A stretch of 64,000 nucleotides of DNA from Pirellula staleyi DSM 6068. GTDB lineage: Bacteria > Planctomycetota > Planctomycetia > Pirellulales > Pirellulaceae. The position numbers and the translations under genes are program-made. Below the pieces are notes generated by a model, which worked only from the letters and a program-made list of their open reading frames with translations, had not been told where the DNA came from and did not search any database. Shown one piece after another: positions 56,015 to 64,000 of the stretch; positions within the stretch are counted from its first letter, which is position 1; every line of letters starts with the position of its first letter. The stretch is taken from assembly GCA_945875845.1 (NCBI GenBank), contig CAMCMB010000007.1, positions 62,001-126,000 on the forward strand. The letters are read 5' to 3'.

Positions 56015-57445
56015 ATGAGTGAGCACAAGCCACGCAAGTCCAACGAAGTAAAGATGCCCAAGGCTTTCGGCTGGATGGCTGAGTATGCAGACGAACAGAA
56101 CTTGCTCGTTGCGGCTCGCAAAGTGCGAGACTCAGGCTACACGCAGACGGACGCGTTTACGCCGTTTCCGGTACACGGCATCGATGAAGCTCTGGGAATC
56201 AAGCCAACCATTTTGCCATTCATCGTGCTTTGTGCTGGGTTTACCGGCCTGATCACGGCTTTGCTGATGCAGTGGTGGACCAATGGAGTCGATTACAAAT
56301 ACATAATTTCGGGAAAGCCGTTCGGTATCACGCCAGCGTCGATCCCGGTGGCCTTTGAATTGACCATTTTGTTCTCCGCCTTCACAACGTTTTTGGGAAT
56401 GATTTTCCTAAATAAACTGCCGCGATTCAGCAATCCCGTCTTCACGAATCCCAGGTTCGATCGAGCTACTGATGATCGCTTTTTCTTGTACGTAAATGCG
56501 GCAGACAAGTACTACAATCGCGAGTCTGTTAAGGAACTGTTGGCGGGCACCCACCCAGATTCGCTCGACGAAGTCTTGGATGATAGCACACCAAGCACCT
56601 TGCCTCGCCCAATCGTACTTGGTGCATTGCTGCTAGTTCTGACCGGCTTGATACCAGCCATGATTGTGTTGAACATGCGAGCCAGTTTCAGCACTTTGCC
56701 TAGGCTGCACGTTTTCTTCGACATGGACTTCCAGCCTAAGAAGAAAGCGCAACAGACCACCACGGTTTTCGCGGACGGTCGATCGATGCGACCCCAAGTC
56801 AAGGGAACGGTCGGTCGAGGCCAGTTGACTGAGCAAGATCCATTTTACCTGGGCTACGATCCATCGAAACTGTCGGCGGACGATGCATTCACCAATGTGA
56901 AGTATGTCTCGGCCAATGCGAGCCAAGATCCAGCCTCGAAAGACCCAGCGAGCACCGCTGTCCCAGCAACACCCGCTCAGACGGCACCCCCTCAGGGCGC
57001 AGCGACACCGGCCCCGGTTTTGAACCTGCCATGGGTAGACAAGTTGCCTGCAAGCATCGTGGAAGAAGGCAACATTGAAGCCAACATGAAACTGGGTAAG
57101 CTCAAGTTTGAAACGTACTGCGCAGCCTGTCATGGTTATGGAGGATTTGGAGATGGGTTGGTTCACAAACGAGCCGATGCTTTGGCACAAGGGTATTGGT
57201 TGCCACCGACCTCCATGCACATAGATCGCGTACGAGCTCAACCCGTTGGTCAGATATTCCACACGATTACCAAGGGCCAAGGAAAAATGTCGTCCTACGC
57301 ATCGTCCTTGAATCCCGCGGAACGCTGGGCAGTTGTTCTGTATGTGAAAGCACTTCAACGGTCCAGAAATGCAAACATTGAAGACGTTCCAGTCGATTCG
57401 AGATCGGCACTAGACAACGAACTCAACGCCGAACCGACAAAGTAG
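56015..57445 (+). CDS. Alternative complex III subunits D and E fused (DUF3341 plus cytochrome c)
   Basis: A 476-residue protein. The first 175 residues are the ActD (DUF3341) domain: KAFGWMAEYADEQNLLVAAR, two membrane helices, and FFLYVNAADKYYN. A third helix near 206-226 is followed by a Pro/Ala linker and a cytochrome c domain with CAACH at about 369-373 and a likely Met ligand in QGKMSSYASSL. Usually ActD and ActE are separate genes; here they are one chain. The cytochrome probably passes electrons on to the oxidase. Confidence 0.93.
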   Translation: MSEHKPRKSNEVKMPKAFGWMAEYADEQNLLVAARKVRDSGYTQTDAFTPFPVHGIDEALGIKPTILPFIVLCAGFTGLITALLMQWWTNGVDYKYIISGKPFGITPASIPVAFELTILFSAFTTFLGMIFLNKLPRFSNPVFTNPRFDRATDDRFFLYVNAADKYYNRESVKELLAGTHPDSLDEVLDDSTPSTLPRPIVLGALLLVLTGLIPAMIVLNMRASFSTLPRLHVFFDMDFQPKKKAQQTTTVFADGRSMRPQVKGTVGRGQLTEQDPFYLGYDPSKLSADDAFTNVKYVSANASQDPASKDPASTAVPATPAQTAPPQGAATPAPVLNLPWVDKLPASIVEEGNIEANMKLGKLKFETYCAACHGYGGFGDGLVHKRADALAQGYWLPPTSMHIDRVRAQPVGQIFHTITKGQGKMSSYASSLNPAERWAVVLYVKALQRSRNANIEDVPVDSRSALDNELNAEPTK

Positions 57446-57518
57446 GTCGGTGGGTTGGAATCGGAATAAGTCGAATTGAAACAAAACCATTGGTAACTAG
57501 CGGCTGCAAAAAAGCGAA

Positions 57519-58760
57519 ATGAACCTGAACTACGAAAAAGCCTCAATTGAATTACCAGCATCCTGGAAGGCGCTGACGCCAGTCTTGGCGTTCGCGGGTG
57601 TGTCGTGCCTGATTGTCGGCGCGTTTTGTTTTCTTTTCCTTGCTCCTTCGGTGGAAGGGGACAAAACGCTCGCGTTTAGGTATTTGACGCATTCGTATTT
57701 GGCCAATTTCATTTACATTTTGACGTTTGCGATAGGGGCATTGTTCTTCATCTTGATTCAGTTTTTGACTCGAGCTGGTTGGAGTTCCTCCATCCGACGC
57801 TTGGCTGAGATCATGATGATGATGATTCCGTACCTTTCCGTACTGTTTGTTCCCGTCCTCGCGTTGTTGTTTGTGAACAGTGCTGAACTGTACGAGTGGA
57901 ATGCAAAAGAAGCACCCAATAGCGTCATCGCAGCCAAAACGAAGGTCTTTTTGTTCAAAGAGTTTTTCGCGATTCGTTCCGTCCTTTATTTTGCGATTTG
58001 GACGATGATTGCAACTTGGTTTTTCCGAATCAGCCGGGCTCAGGATGAGTCGGGTGACACCGATTTGTCATTGGTCCGTCAAAAATGGGCCGGTCCGATG
58101 ATCATGTTGTTCGCATTGACTCTGTCGTTCGCGGCTTTTGATTGGGTGATGAGTATCGACGCGGATTGGTATAGCACCATTTTTGGTGTTTACCTGTTTG
58201 CGGGAAGCATGATGGCATTCTTTGGGATGATGGTGATTATCAGTATTTCCTTGCAGAATGCAGGCAAGATGCAGAAATGGATCACGGTCGAACATTTCCA
58301 CGACATGGGCAAGTTTATGTTTGGCTTTGTGATGTTTTGGTCTTACATTGCATTTTCGCAGCTCGTCCTGATTTGGTACGCCAACATTCCGGAAGAAACG
58401 TTTTGGTACGACGTTCGATTGAAGGATAATTGGCAGTATCTTTCTTATGGTTTAATCGCATTTCACTTTGCCATTCCTTTTTTGGGCCTGATCAGTCGTC
58501 ACGTTCGACGGCACCGAACCGGACTATTGTTCTGGTCGATTTGGATTTTGGTGGCACACTGGTTAGATATGACGTTTTTGATTTTGCCGAACGCTGGACC
58601 CGCGACAACCTTTCCGTTGATTGGTCACCTATTTGGCGGCGTCGGTATGCTTTGTATTTTTGCGGCATTGTTCATACTTCGCGCTTCGGGTGTACCGTTG
58701 GTTGCAATGCGAGATCCTCGTTTACCTGAAGCGATGAAGTATGCGAATCCAATCCTCTAG
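57519..58760 (+). CDS. actF: Alternative complex III subunit F, NrfD-like
   Basis: A 413-residue membrane protein with about ten helices, a shorter relative of ActC. Segments such as TRAGWSSSIRRLAEIMMMMIPY, FDWVMSIDADWYSTIFGVYLFAG, WSYIAFSQLVLIWYANIPEE and WLDMTFLILPNAGP are typical for this subunit. It completes the membrane part of complex III. The gene lies 73 bases after the fused D-E gene and 47 before the small unknown gene. Confidence 0.93.
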   Translation: MNLNYEKASIELPASWKALTPVLAFAGVSCLIVGAFCFLFLAPSVEGDKTLAFRYLTHSYLANFIYILTFAIGALFFILIQFLTRAGWSSSIRRLAEIMMMMIPYLSVLFVPVLALLFVNSAELYEWNAKEAPNSVIAAKTKVFLFKEFFAIRSVLYFAIWTMIATWFFRISRAQDESGDTDLSLVRQKWAGPMIMLFALTLSFAAFDWVMSIDADWYSTIFGVYLFAGSMMAFFGMMVIISISLQNAGKMQKWITVEHFHDMGKFMFGFVMFWSYIAFSQLVLIWYANIPEETFWYDVRLKDNWQYLSYGLIAFHFAIPFLGLISRHVRRHRTGLLFWSIWILVAHWLDMTFLILPNAGPATTFPLIGHLFGGVGMLCIFAALFILRASGVPLVAMRDPRLPEAMKYANPIL

Positions 58761-58807
58761 TAGTCCATTCCAGGGGCAACTTTTCATCCGGTTTACTTGA
58801 AAAAATC

Positions 58808-59179
58808 ATGGCACGATACGACGATTTAAATACCAAAATGATTGCCTATGCGGCCGTGCTGAGCATCGTCGTCTTGGTCATCATTTTGCAAGGAACGCAG
58901 GCTCTTTGCTACAACATGGTGAATTCTGTGGTTTCCGTAAAGGAAAGCAACAAATCTGATCAAGCGTTGGTCAAGAAGAGTGAACAGTTGAGTGCACTTA
59001 ACGGTTTTAAGAGTGCCTTGGTCATCGATGAAGCAGCGGAGCCCCCCAAGAAGGGCGAACAGCAAGCGATGAAAAAGGTGATCCGGATCCCGATTGAAGA
59101 GGCTCAAAAATTGTTGATCCGCGAGTTGGCGATCGCAAGTCCTGACTCAGGGAATACGACTCCTGACTCAGGGAAATAG
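58808..59179 (+). CDS. Small membrane protein of unknown function in the respiratory operon
   Basis: A 123-residue protein with one N-terminal membrane helix (AYAAVLSIVVLVIILQG), a short soluble part with KKVIRIPIEEAQKLLIREL, and a C-terminal direct repeat (SPDSGN, TPDSGK). The location, between actF and the SCO1 gene on the same strand, points to a role in assembly or stability of complex III or the oxidase, but that is inference. I do not recognise the family. Confidence 0.72.
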   Translation: MARYDDLNTKMIAYAAVLSIVVLVIILQGTQALCYNMVNSVVSVKESNKSDQALVKKSEQLSALNGFKSALVIDEAAEPPKKGEQQAMKKVIRIPIEEAQKLLIRELAIASPDSGNTTPDSGK

Positions 59180-59237
59180 ACGGCTCTCAAAATAGACTGA
59201 CGAACGCAGAGATGCGTTCACACCCATACCGAATCCA

Positions 59238-60086
59238 ATGACACCTGTATTCACGAAACTAGTTGAAATCCTTTTGGCAGCCCTTGTTTGCCTGTCAGCG
59301 GTTTCGTGTGCTTTCGCCAGCGATGATGCGGTTCCAGAGCGACTCAGCGGCGTCTCGATCGATGAGATGCTGGATGCGGAGATTCCGCTGGATACCAAAT
59401 TCATGGATGAGCGTGGCGGTCAGACGAGCTTTGGTGATCTGTTGAAAGATGGACTGCCGTTGCTCTTGACGTTGAATTATAGCGACTGCCCGGGACTTTG
59501 TGTTGCTCAATTGAATGGGTTGACCAAAGGCATCAACGATATTGGGTCACTTGATTTGGGGAAGGATTTTAAAATGGTTTCCCTGAGCATCAATCCCCGG
59601 GAACAACAAGAGCGAGCGGCATCCACCAAGAAGAAATACTCCGAAGGTCTTGCGGATCACCACAACGCAAAGGGTTGGAGTTTCCTGATTGGGAACGAAG
59701 CGGACATACAAAAGGTATCCGAAGCAGTCGGATTCAACTATACGTACGATGCAAAGCACAATCGGTACAATCATGCCGCCGCAGCCATTTTGGTATCGCC
59801 GAAAGGGCATGTAACGAGGTACCTGTACGAGGTAGGTTTCACGGGGGAAACGCTCAAAATGGCGTTGGTGGAAGCAGGTCAGGGAAAAATCGGCAGCAGT
59901 TTAGATGCTTTTGTCCTTTGGTGTTATCACTACGATGCGAATGAAAACCGATATTCTGCCAGCGCGAGGACGATCCTATCGATCGCGGCTGGCTTGTTTT
60001 TGACAATAGGTGTTGCTGCCTCGCTCCCATTTTGGCTTTCACGCAGACGAGCGGCAACCGCCATGGTCCATGTGCCAAACACTTAG
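59238..60086 (+). CDS. SCO1/SenC-type copper chaperone, C-terminally anchored
   Basis: A 282-residue protein with a signal peptide (VEILLAALVCLSAVSCAFAS) and a thioredoxin-fold domain. The copper ligands are the CPGLC pair (about 84-88, in NYSDCPGLCVAQL) and a late His in YNHAAAAILVSP. It delivers copper to the CuA centre of oxidase subunit II. An extra C-terminal membrane segment (ILSIAAGLFLTIGVAASLPFWL) is present, as in related proteins beside complex III. The coxB gene starts 6 bases later. Confidence 0.9.
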   Translation: MTPVFTKLVEILLAALVCLSAVSCAFASDDAVPERLSGVSIDEMLDAEIPLDTKFMDERGGQTSFGDLLKDGLPLLLTLNYSDCPGLCVAQLNGLTKGINDIGSLDLGKDFKMVSLSINPREQQERAASTKKKYSEGLADHHNAKGWSFLIGNEADIQKVSEAVGFNYTYDAKHNRYNHAAAAILVSPKGHVTRYLYEVGFTGETLKMALVEAGQGKIGSSLDAFVLWCYHYDANENRYSASARTILSIAAGLFLTIGVAASLPFWLSRRRAATAMVHVPNT

Positions 60087-60092
60087 GACTCA

Positions 60093-61124
60093 ATGAGACG
60101 AAACCCCACAATGATGAACCCTTCGATACAATTTAATCCGATGACACCAACATTTCTGGCAGACGTAAACGAGACATTTTGGTTTCCAAAGCAAGCGTCG
60201 ACGTTTGCTCCCAAGATCGATTTTCTTTACGACGCGATCGTATGGATAAGCGTCCTTTTTTTCATTCCCATCGTGATTGCCATGATTTACTTCATGGTCA
60301 AGTATCGTCAGCGGCCGGGATACAAGGGGTCCCCTGAAGCGCTCCACAACACCGTACTCGAAGTAACCTGGAGCGTTGTACCAACCTTCATCGTCGTTTG
60401 GATCTTCTGGGAAGGGATGGTTGGCTATCTCGACATGATGCGACTGCCTGTCGATACTGAGGATGTGAAGGTTACAGCGAAGAAGTGGGTTTGGAGTTTC
60501 AAGTACAAAAACGGTGCCGAAAGCGATAAACTGTATTTGCAATTAGGTCGCGATTCGAAAATGATCATGCGTTCAGATGACGTTTTGCACAGCTTTTTTA
60601 TTCCGGCGTTTCGTGCAAAGCGGGATGTTGTGCCTGGACGCTACAATTACATGTGGTTTCAACCGACGGTGGAGGGCACTTTCGACCTCTTTTGCACCGA
60701 ATACTGCGGTGACAATCACAGTGGTATGATCACGAAGGCGATCGTTTTAAACTCAGAGGATTACGAGAAGACCCTGACCGAACTTGCGAAGGAACCAGAA
60801 GACATCGTCGCACGCGGGAAGTGGCTTTATGAGCGAAAAGCTTGTAAGGGCTGTCATTACGCTGGTGCAGAGGGAGCACAGGGACCAGGGCCTTCGTACA
60901 ATGGTTCTTGGGGCAAATCGGTACCGCTCGCGGCGGGCGGCGAAGCGACGTTTGACGAGAATTACGTTAGCGAATCCATTTTGAATCCGATTGCAAAAGC
61001 CCGAAAGGGTTACGAAAACGCTTCCGCAATGCCCTCGTATAAGGGACAATTGAAAGAGGATCAAATTGAAGCGTTATGTGCGTTCATCAAATCACTTCAG
61101 ACAGCCGAACTTCCTAAAAAGTAG
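60093..61124 (+). CDS. coxB: Cytochrome c oxidase subunit II fused to cytochrome c (caa3 type)
   Basis: A 343-residue protein. Two membrane helices ([20 protein letters not shown] and [18 protein letters not shown]) are followed by the CuA cupredoxin domain with [10 protein letters not shown] and the ligand stretch [12 protein letters not shown] (about 202-213). A cytochrome c domain follows with CKGCH (about 251-255) and a likely Met in [10 protein letters not shown]. The fused heme marks a caa3 oxidase fed directly by a donor such as the heme of the complex III D-E protein. Confidence 0.95.
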   Translation: MRRNPTMMNPSIQFNPMTPTFLADVNETFWFPKQASTFAPKIDFLYDAIVWISVLFFIPIVIAMIYFMVKYRQRPGYKGSPEALHNTVLEVTWSVVPTFIVVWIFWEGMVGYLDMMRLPVDTEDVKVTAKKWVWSFKYKNGAESDKLYLQLGRDSKMIMRSDDVLHSFFIPAFRAKRDVVPGRYNYMWFQPTVEGTFDLFCTEYCGDNHSGMITKAIVLNSEDYEKTLTELAKEPEDIVARGKWLYERKACKGCHYAGAEGAQGPGPSYNGSWGKSVPLAAGGEATFDENYVSESILNPIAKARKGYENASAMPSYKGQLKEDQIEALCAFIKSLQTAELPKK

Positions 61125-61174
61125 TTTGTCGTCGGCCAAATATAGTCAAATTTTCACTGACAGGGAAAAGAATC

Positions 61175-62854
61175 ATGAGTGTTGTTACTAAACCAGTGAC
61201 AATGCCAGCCCCAAGTTTCGAGGCGGGCACGGAAGACAATTACCTAACGCATACGACGGGTTTTTTGAGTTGGGCGTTGACACTTGACCACAAGCGGATT
61301 GGCTTGATGTATTTGGCAGGTGTCATGGCATCTTTCGCTGGCGGCGGCGTTCTTGCCTTGCTGATTCGGCTCCACTTGTGGAATCCGAATATCGACAAGA
61401 CGCAGGCTTTGTTTTCCAATCAAGTCTATAACCAGATATTCACCTTGCACGGTGCAATCATGGTTTTCCTGTTCATCATTCCAAGCATACCGGCGGCCCT
61501 GGGGAATTTTTTACTCCCCATCATGCTTGGGACAAAAGATGTGGCCTTTCCAAGGCTCAACCTTGGTAGTTTTTACCTCTGGATATGCGGCGCAGCCTTC
61601 TTTTTGTTCTCGCTATTCGCGACCGGCTTGGACACCGGATGGACGTTTTACACTCCCTACAGCATCGAGTCGCGTGGGCCTGTTGTGGCTGCGACGATGG
61701 GTGTATTTGTTCTCGGATTTAGTTCGATTTTCACGGGTTTGAACTTTATCGTAACCATCAACACCATGCGACCGCCCGGCATGACCTGGTTCCGCATGCC
61801 GCTCTTTTTGTGGGCAACTTACGCCACGGCGATCATCCAAGTGCTTGCGACGCCAGTTCTCGGAATCACTGTGCTACTTCTTGCGGCTGAACGCGTTTTG
61901 GGGATTGGAATTTTCGATCCTAAGCTAAATGGCGATCCCGTCACGTTTCAGCATTTTTTCTGGTTCTACTCGCACCCTGCCGTTTACATTATGATTTTGC
62001 CCGCCATGGGGATCATCAGTGAACTGATGAGCGTCCACAGCCACAAGGGCATTTTCGGGTATCGAATGATTGCTTACAGTTCTGTCGCAATTGCGTTGTT
62101 CGGTTTCCTCGTTTGGGGACACCACATGTTTACCAGCGGTATGGCTGACGTCACGACGATCGTTTTCAGCGCTCTGACGTTTACGGTTTCCATCCCATCT
62201 GCGATCAAAGTCTTTAATTGGATCGGCACGATGTACCAGGGAACTGTTTCTTTGAACACGCCGATGCTATACGCGCTAGCGTTTATTTTCTTGTTCACGA
62301 TAGGTGGCTTGACTGGTCTGTTCCTAGGGGCCTTGTCCGTGGACCTGCACTTGCACGACACCTATTTCGTTGTTGCCCACTTCCACTACGTGATGATGGG
62401 TGGAACATTGGTTGCGTTCCTTGGAGGGCTTTTCCATTGGTGGCCAAAAATGACCGGCAAAATGTTCAATGATTTTGCAGGAATTGTTTCGGCTGCGATC
62501 GTCTTCGTTGGTTTTAATCTGACCTTCTTGCCACAGTTCGTTCTGGGAACGCGCGGTATGCCTCGTCGTTACGCGAGTTACGTAGAGGAGTTTCAAGATT
62601 TGCACCGGTTATCGACTATAGGTGCTATGATGCTTGGGGCGGGTCTATTAGTGGCTGGTTTGACGCTGTTGCATTCCTTGTTCTACGGCAAGAAGGCTCC
62701 GATGAATCCTTGGGGCGGTGCGACGCTCGAATGGGAATGCCAGACGCCACCACCTCACGACAATTTCAGCACGCCTCCAACGGTAGGCGACCCATACGAT
62801 TTTTCGAATATCGAATACGATCCGAAAACAGGTGGCTACTTCAAGAAGAAGTAG
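61175..62854 (+). CDS. coxA: Cytochrome c oxidase subunit I, A2-type
   Basis: A 559-residue heme-copper oxidase with twelve helices. Heme and CuB ligands are in [24 protein letters not shown] (Tyr265, Ser266, His267), WGHHMF and [18 protein letters not shown]. The YSHPAVY segment, without the Glu of GHPEVYI, marks A2-type oxidases such as those of Thermus and Rhodothermus, whose D-channel ends in a Tyr-Ser pair. It reduces oxygen to water and pumps protons. Confidence 0.96.
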   Translation: MSVVTKPVTMPAPSFEAGTEDNYLTHTTGFLSWALTLDHKRIGLMYLAGVMASFAGGGVLALLIRLHLWNPNIDKTQALFSNQVYNQIFTLHGAIMVFLFIIPSIPAALGNFLLPIMLGTKDVAFPRLNLGSFYLWICGAAFFLFSLFATGLDTGWTFYTPYSIESRGPVVAATMGVFVLGFSSIFTGLNFIVTINTMRPPGMTWFRMPLFLWATYATAIIQVLATPVLGITVLLLAAERVLGIGIFDPKLNGDPVTFQHFFWFYSHPAVYIMILPAMGIISELMSVHSHKGIFGYRMIAYSSVAIALFGFLVWGHHMFTSGMADVTTIVFSALTFTVSIPSAIKVFNWIGTMYQGTVSLNTPMLYALAFIFLFTIGGLTGLFLGALSVDLHLHDTYFVVAHFHYVMMGGTLVAFLGGLFHWWPKMTGKMFNDFAGIVSAAIVFVGFNLTFLPQFVLGTRGMPRRYASYVEEFQDLHRLSTIGAMMLGAGLLVAGLTLLHSLFYGKKAPMNPWGGATLEWECQTPPPHDNFSTPPTVGDPYDFSNIEYDPKTGGYFKKK

Positions 62855-62891
62855 TAGTAGCCTCAAGACGCAACTTTGCAATCGATGGTTT

Positions 62892-62926
62892 TGGACTGGT
62901 CCTTTTGGGTCAGTCCAGAGCTTTTT
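62892..62926 (+). terminator. Possible attenuating stem between coxA and coxC
   Basis: TGGACTG and CAGTCCA pair, with an inner CC/GG, and GAGCTTTTTG follows. As coxC continues the cluster, this may be a partial terminator that lowers downstream expression. Confidence 0.4.
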
Positions 62927-62954
62927 GAACTCCTCAAAACTTACCAATTGAACT

Positions 62955-64000
62955 ATGACTACCACGGTAGCCCACGACACGTCAGCAAACCATCAAGTTG
63001 AAGGCCATGAACATCCCTCATGGTTGGCACACCATTTCGATGATGAACAGCAGCAATTTGACGCGGGTAAGATGGGGATGTGGCTGTTCCTAGTTACCGA
63101 AGTTCTATTCTTCAGTGGAATGTTTTGCGCGTACGCCCTTTACAGGAACCGCAACCCTGAGGTGTTCGAGTTTTGCTCTCGGTTTCTAAACGAAAAGCTT
63201 GGAGCCATAAATACTGGTGTCTTGCTTTTTAGTTCGCTGACGATGGCATGGGCGGTTCGATCCTCGCAATTGAGAGAGACGAAAACACTGATCGGGATGC
63301 TCGGTGCGACTTTAGGTTGCGCCGCAATTTTCTTAGGGGTGAAAGCGGTTGAGTACAGCCACAAATGGGGTCTGGGTCTCTTTCCAGGTAAGTTTTTTCA
63401 GTCGCAGTTAGAGCATCCTGTCCATACCGACAACAACTACCTTTGGAATTTGTCCATAGTACCAATGATTTTGCTGGTTTGCTTTGCTCTTTACTACGCG
63501 TATGGTGTGATCATTGCGAGCAAGTTTCATCAACGAGTTGCGGGTCCTCTTGTCATTGCAGCCTTATGTTTTTTTGGCGGTGTGGGACTTGGAACGTTTT
63601 TGGAATCGGAAGAACACGAAGAGGGCAGTCCAGTAACGCACAACGCGACCGGCGAGCATGCCGCGCATGCTGATCATGATCATGAACATGATCATGCTCA
63701 AGAGCACGCTGTGGCGGAGAGCGTCAAGCCAGCTATTAATTTCGTGGCGGTAGACTCAACCGGCATGCATGACGATGTTGCGGTTACGCCCGCCGAGCTT
63801 GTAACTCCGGTTTCCGCAGTGAACCAAAAAGGCATGGCAGGCCTATTTTTCAGTATCTACTATTGCATGACGGGTGTTCATGCGGTCCACATTCTCGGTG
63901 GAATGGCAGTCCTGACTTGGTTGATTGTGAAAGCCGCGAGATTTGAATTCCATTCCAAGTACTTTGGACCGGTGGACAATGTCGGTCTTTACTGGCACTT
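62955..64000 (+). CDS. coxC: Cytochrome c oxidase subunit III, 3' end cut by window, with His-rich insertion
   Basis: The frame opens at the ATG 62955 (MTTTVAHDTSANHQVEGHEH) and stays open to the window edge. Subunit III marks are AGKMGMWLFLVTEVLFFSGMF, LTMAWAVRSSQL, FLGVKAVEYSHKW, and FFSIYYCMTGVHAVHILGGM near the end. Between the fourth and fifth helices lies an insertion of about 80 residues beginning LESEEHEEGSPVTHN and holding HAAHADHDHEHDHAQEHAV, which is very unusual and may bind metal. Found by reading the frame directly. Confidence 0.88.
   Translation, partial: MTTTVAHDTSANHQVEGHEHPSWLAHHFDDEQQQFDAGKMGMWLFLVTEVLFFSGMFCAYALYRNRNPEVFEFCSRFLNEKLGAINTGVLLFSSLTMAWAVRSSQLRETKTLIGMLGATLGCAAIFLGVKAVEYSHKWGLGLFPGKFFQSQLEHPVHTDNNYLWNLSIVPMILLVCFALYYAYGVIIASKFHQRVAGPLVIAALCFFGGVGLGTFLESEEHEEGSPVTHNATGEHAAHADHDHEHDHAQEHAVAESVKPAINFVAVDSTGMHDDVAVTPAELVTPVSAVNQKGMAGLFFSIYYCMTGVHAVHILGGMAVLTWLIVKAARFEFHSKYFGPVDNVGLYWH

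Overview
The window looks like a chromosome segment of a planctomycete, probably Pirellulaceae-like. The reasons are a PSD1-type cytochrome (DUF1549/DUF1553) paired with a DUF1501 protein, a second DUF1501 protein, a PVC-type small basic protein, a TIGR03790 protein, bacterial formylmethanofuran dehydrogenase-like subunits (fhcA, fhcB), and alternative complex III next to a caa3 oxidase. Placement rests on recognised families only; there is no 16S rRNA gene in the window.

Layout. 1-7.7 kb (mostly minus strand): end of an unknown membrane protein, a small basic protein, a secreted M28 peptidase, then leuB-fhcB-fhcA read in one direction, and an IscA/ErpA-type protein. 8-11.2 kb: a FabZ-like dehydratase and a DinB-like/ABC permease/ABC ATPase unit. 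11.5-17.3 kb (plus): a lipoprotein amidohydrolase, then an ABC ATPase, an ABC-2 permease fused to a CPBP protease, and a membrane-fusion protein. 17.7-19.3 kb (minus): dtd, rpsG, rpsL, tRNA-Leu. 19.8-31.5 kb: PSD1/DUF1501 pair, a long YidC, a second DUF1501 protein, a TIGR03790 protein. 31.6 kb: tRNA-Lys.

31.8-36.1 kb is an accessory region in decay. It holds an hsdR pseudogene with two internal deletions, a frameshift, a nonsense codon and a precise insertion of a 134-bp element, a second broken 5' end of the same gene, an hsdS tail, a damaged vapBC-like pair, a pRiA4b ORF-3-like gene and two arrays of a 21/22-bp repeat.

36.2-50.1 kb: an OleC-like ligase with an HEXXH membrane protein, a DUF2141 lipoprotein, a BatA/VWA protein with a DUF58 protein, clpB, KDPG aldolase with a KDG-type kinase, a Cys-rich lipoprotein and a molybdopterin oxidoreductase. 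50.5-64.0 kb (plus) is one respiratory cluster: alternative complex III (actA, B, C, fused D-E, F), a small unknown membrane protein, SCO1, then coxB (with cytochrome c), coxA (A2-type) and coxC, which runs off the window. Quinol oxidation by complex III would feed the adjacent oxidase.

The intergenic spaces hold several families of short palindromic elements. The most striking is a 118-bp element with 15-bp inverted ends. All four copies are exactly 118 bp, each is flanked by a possible 4-bp duplication, and each sits inside another palindrome.
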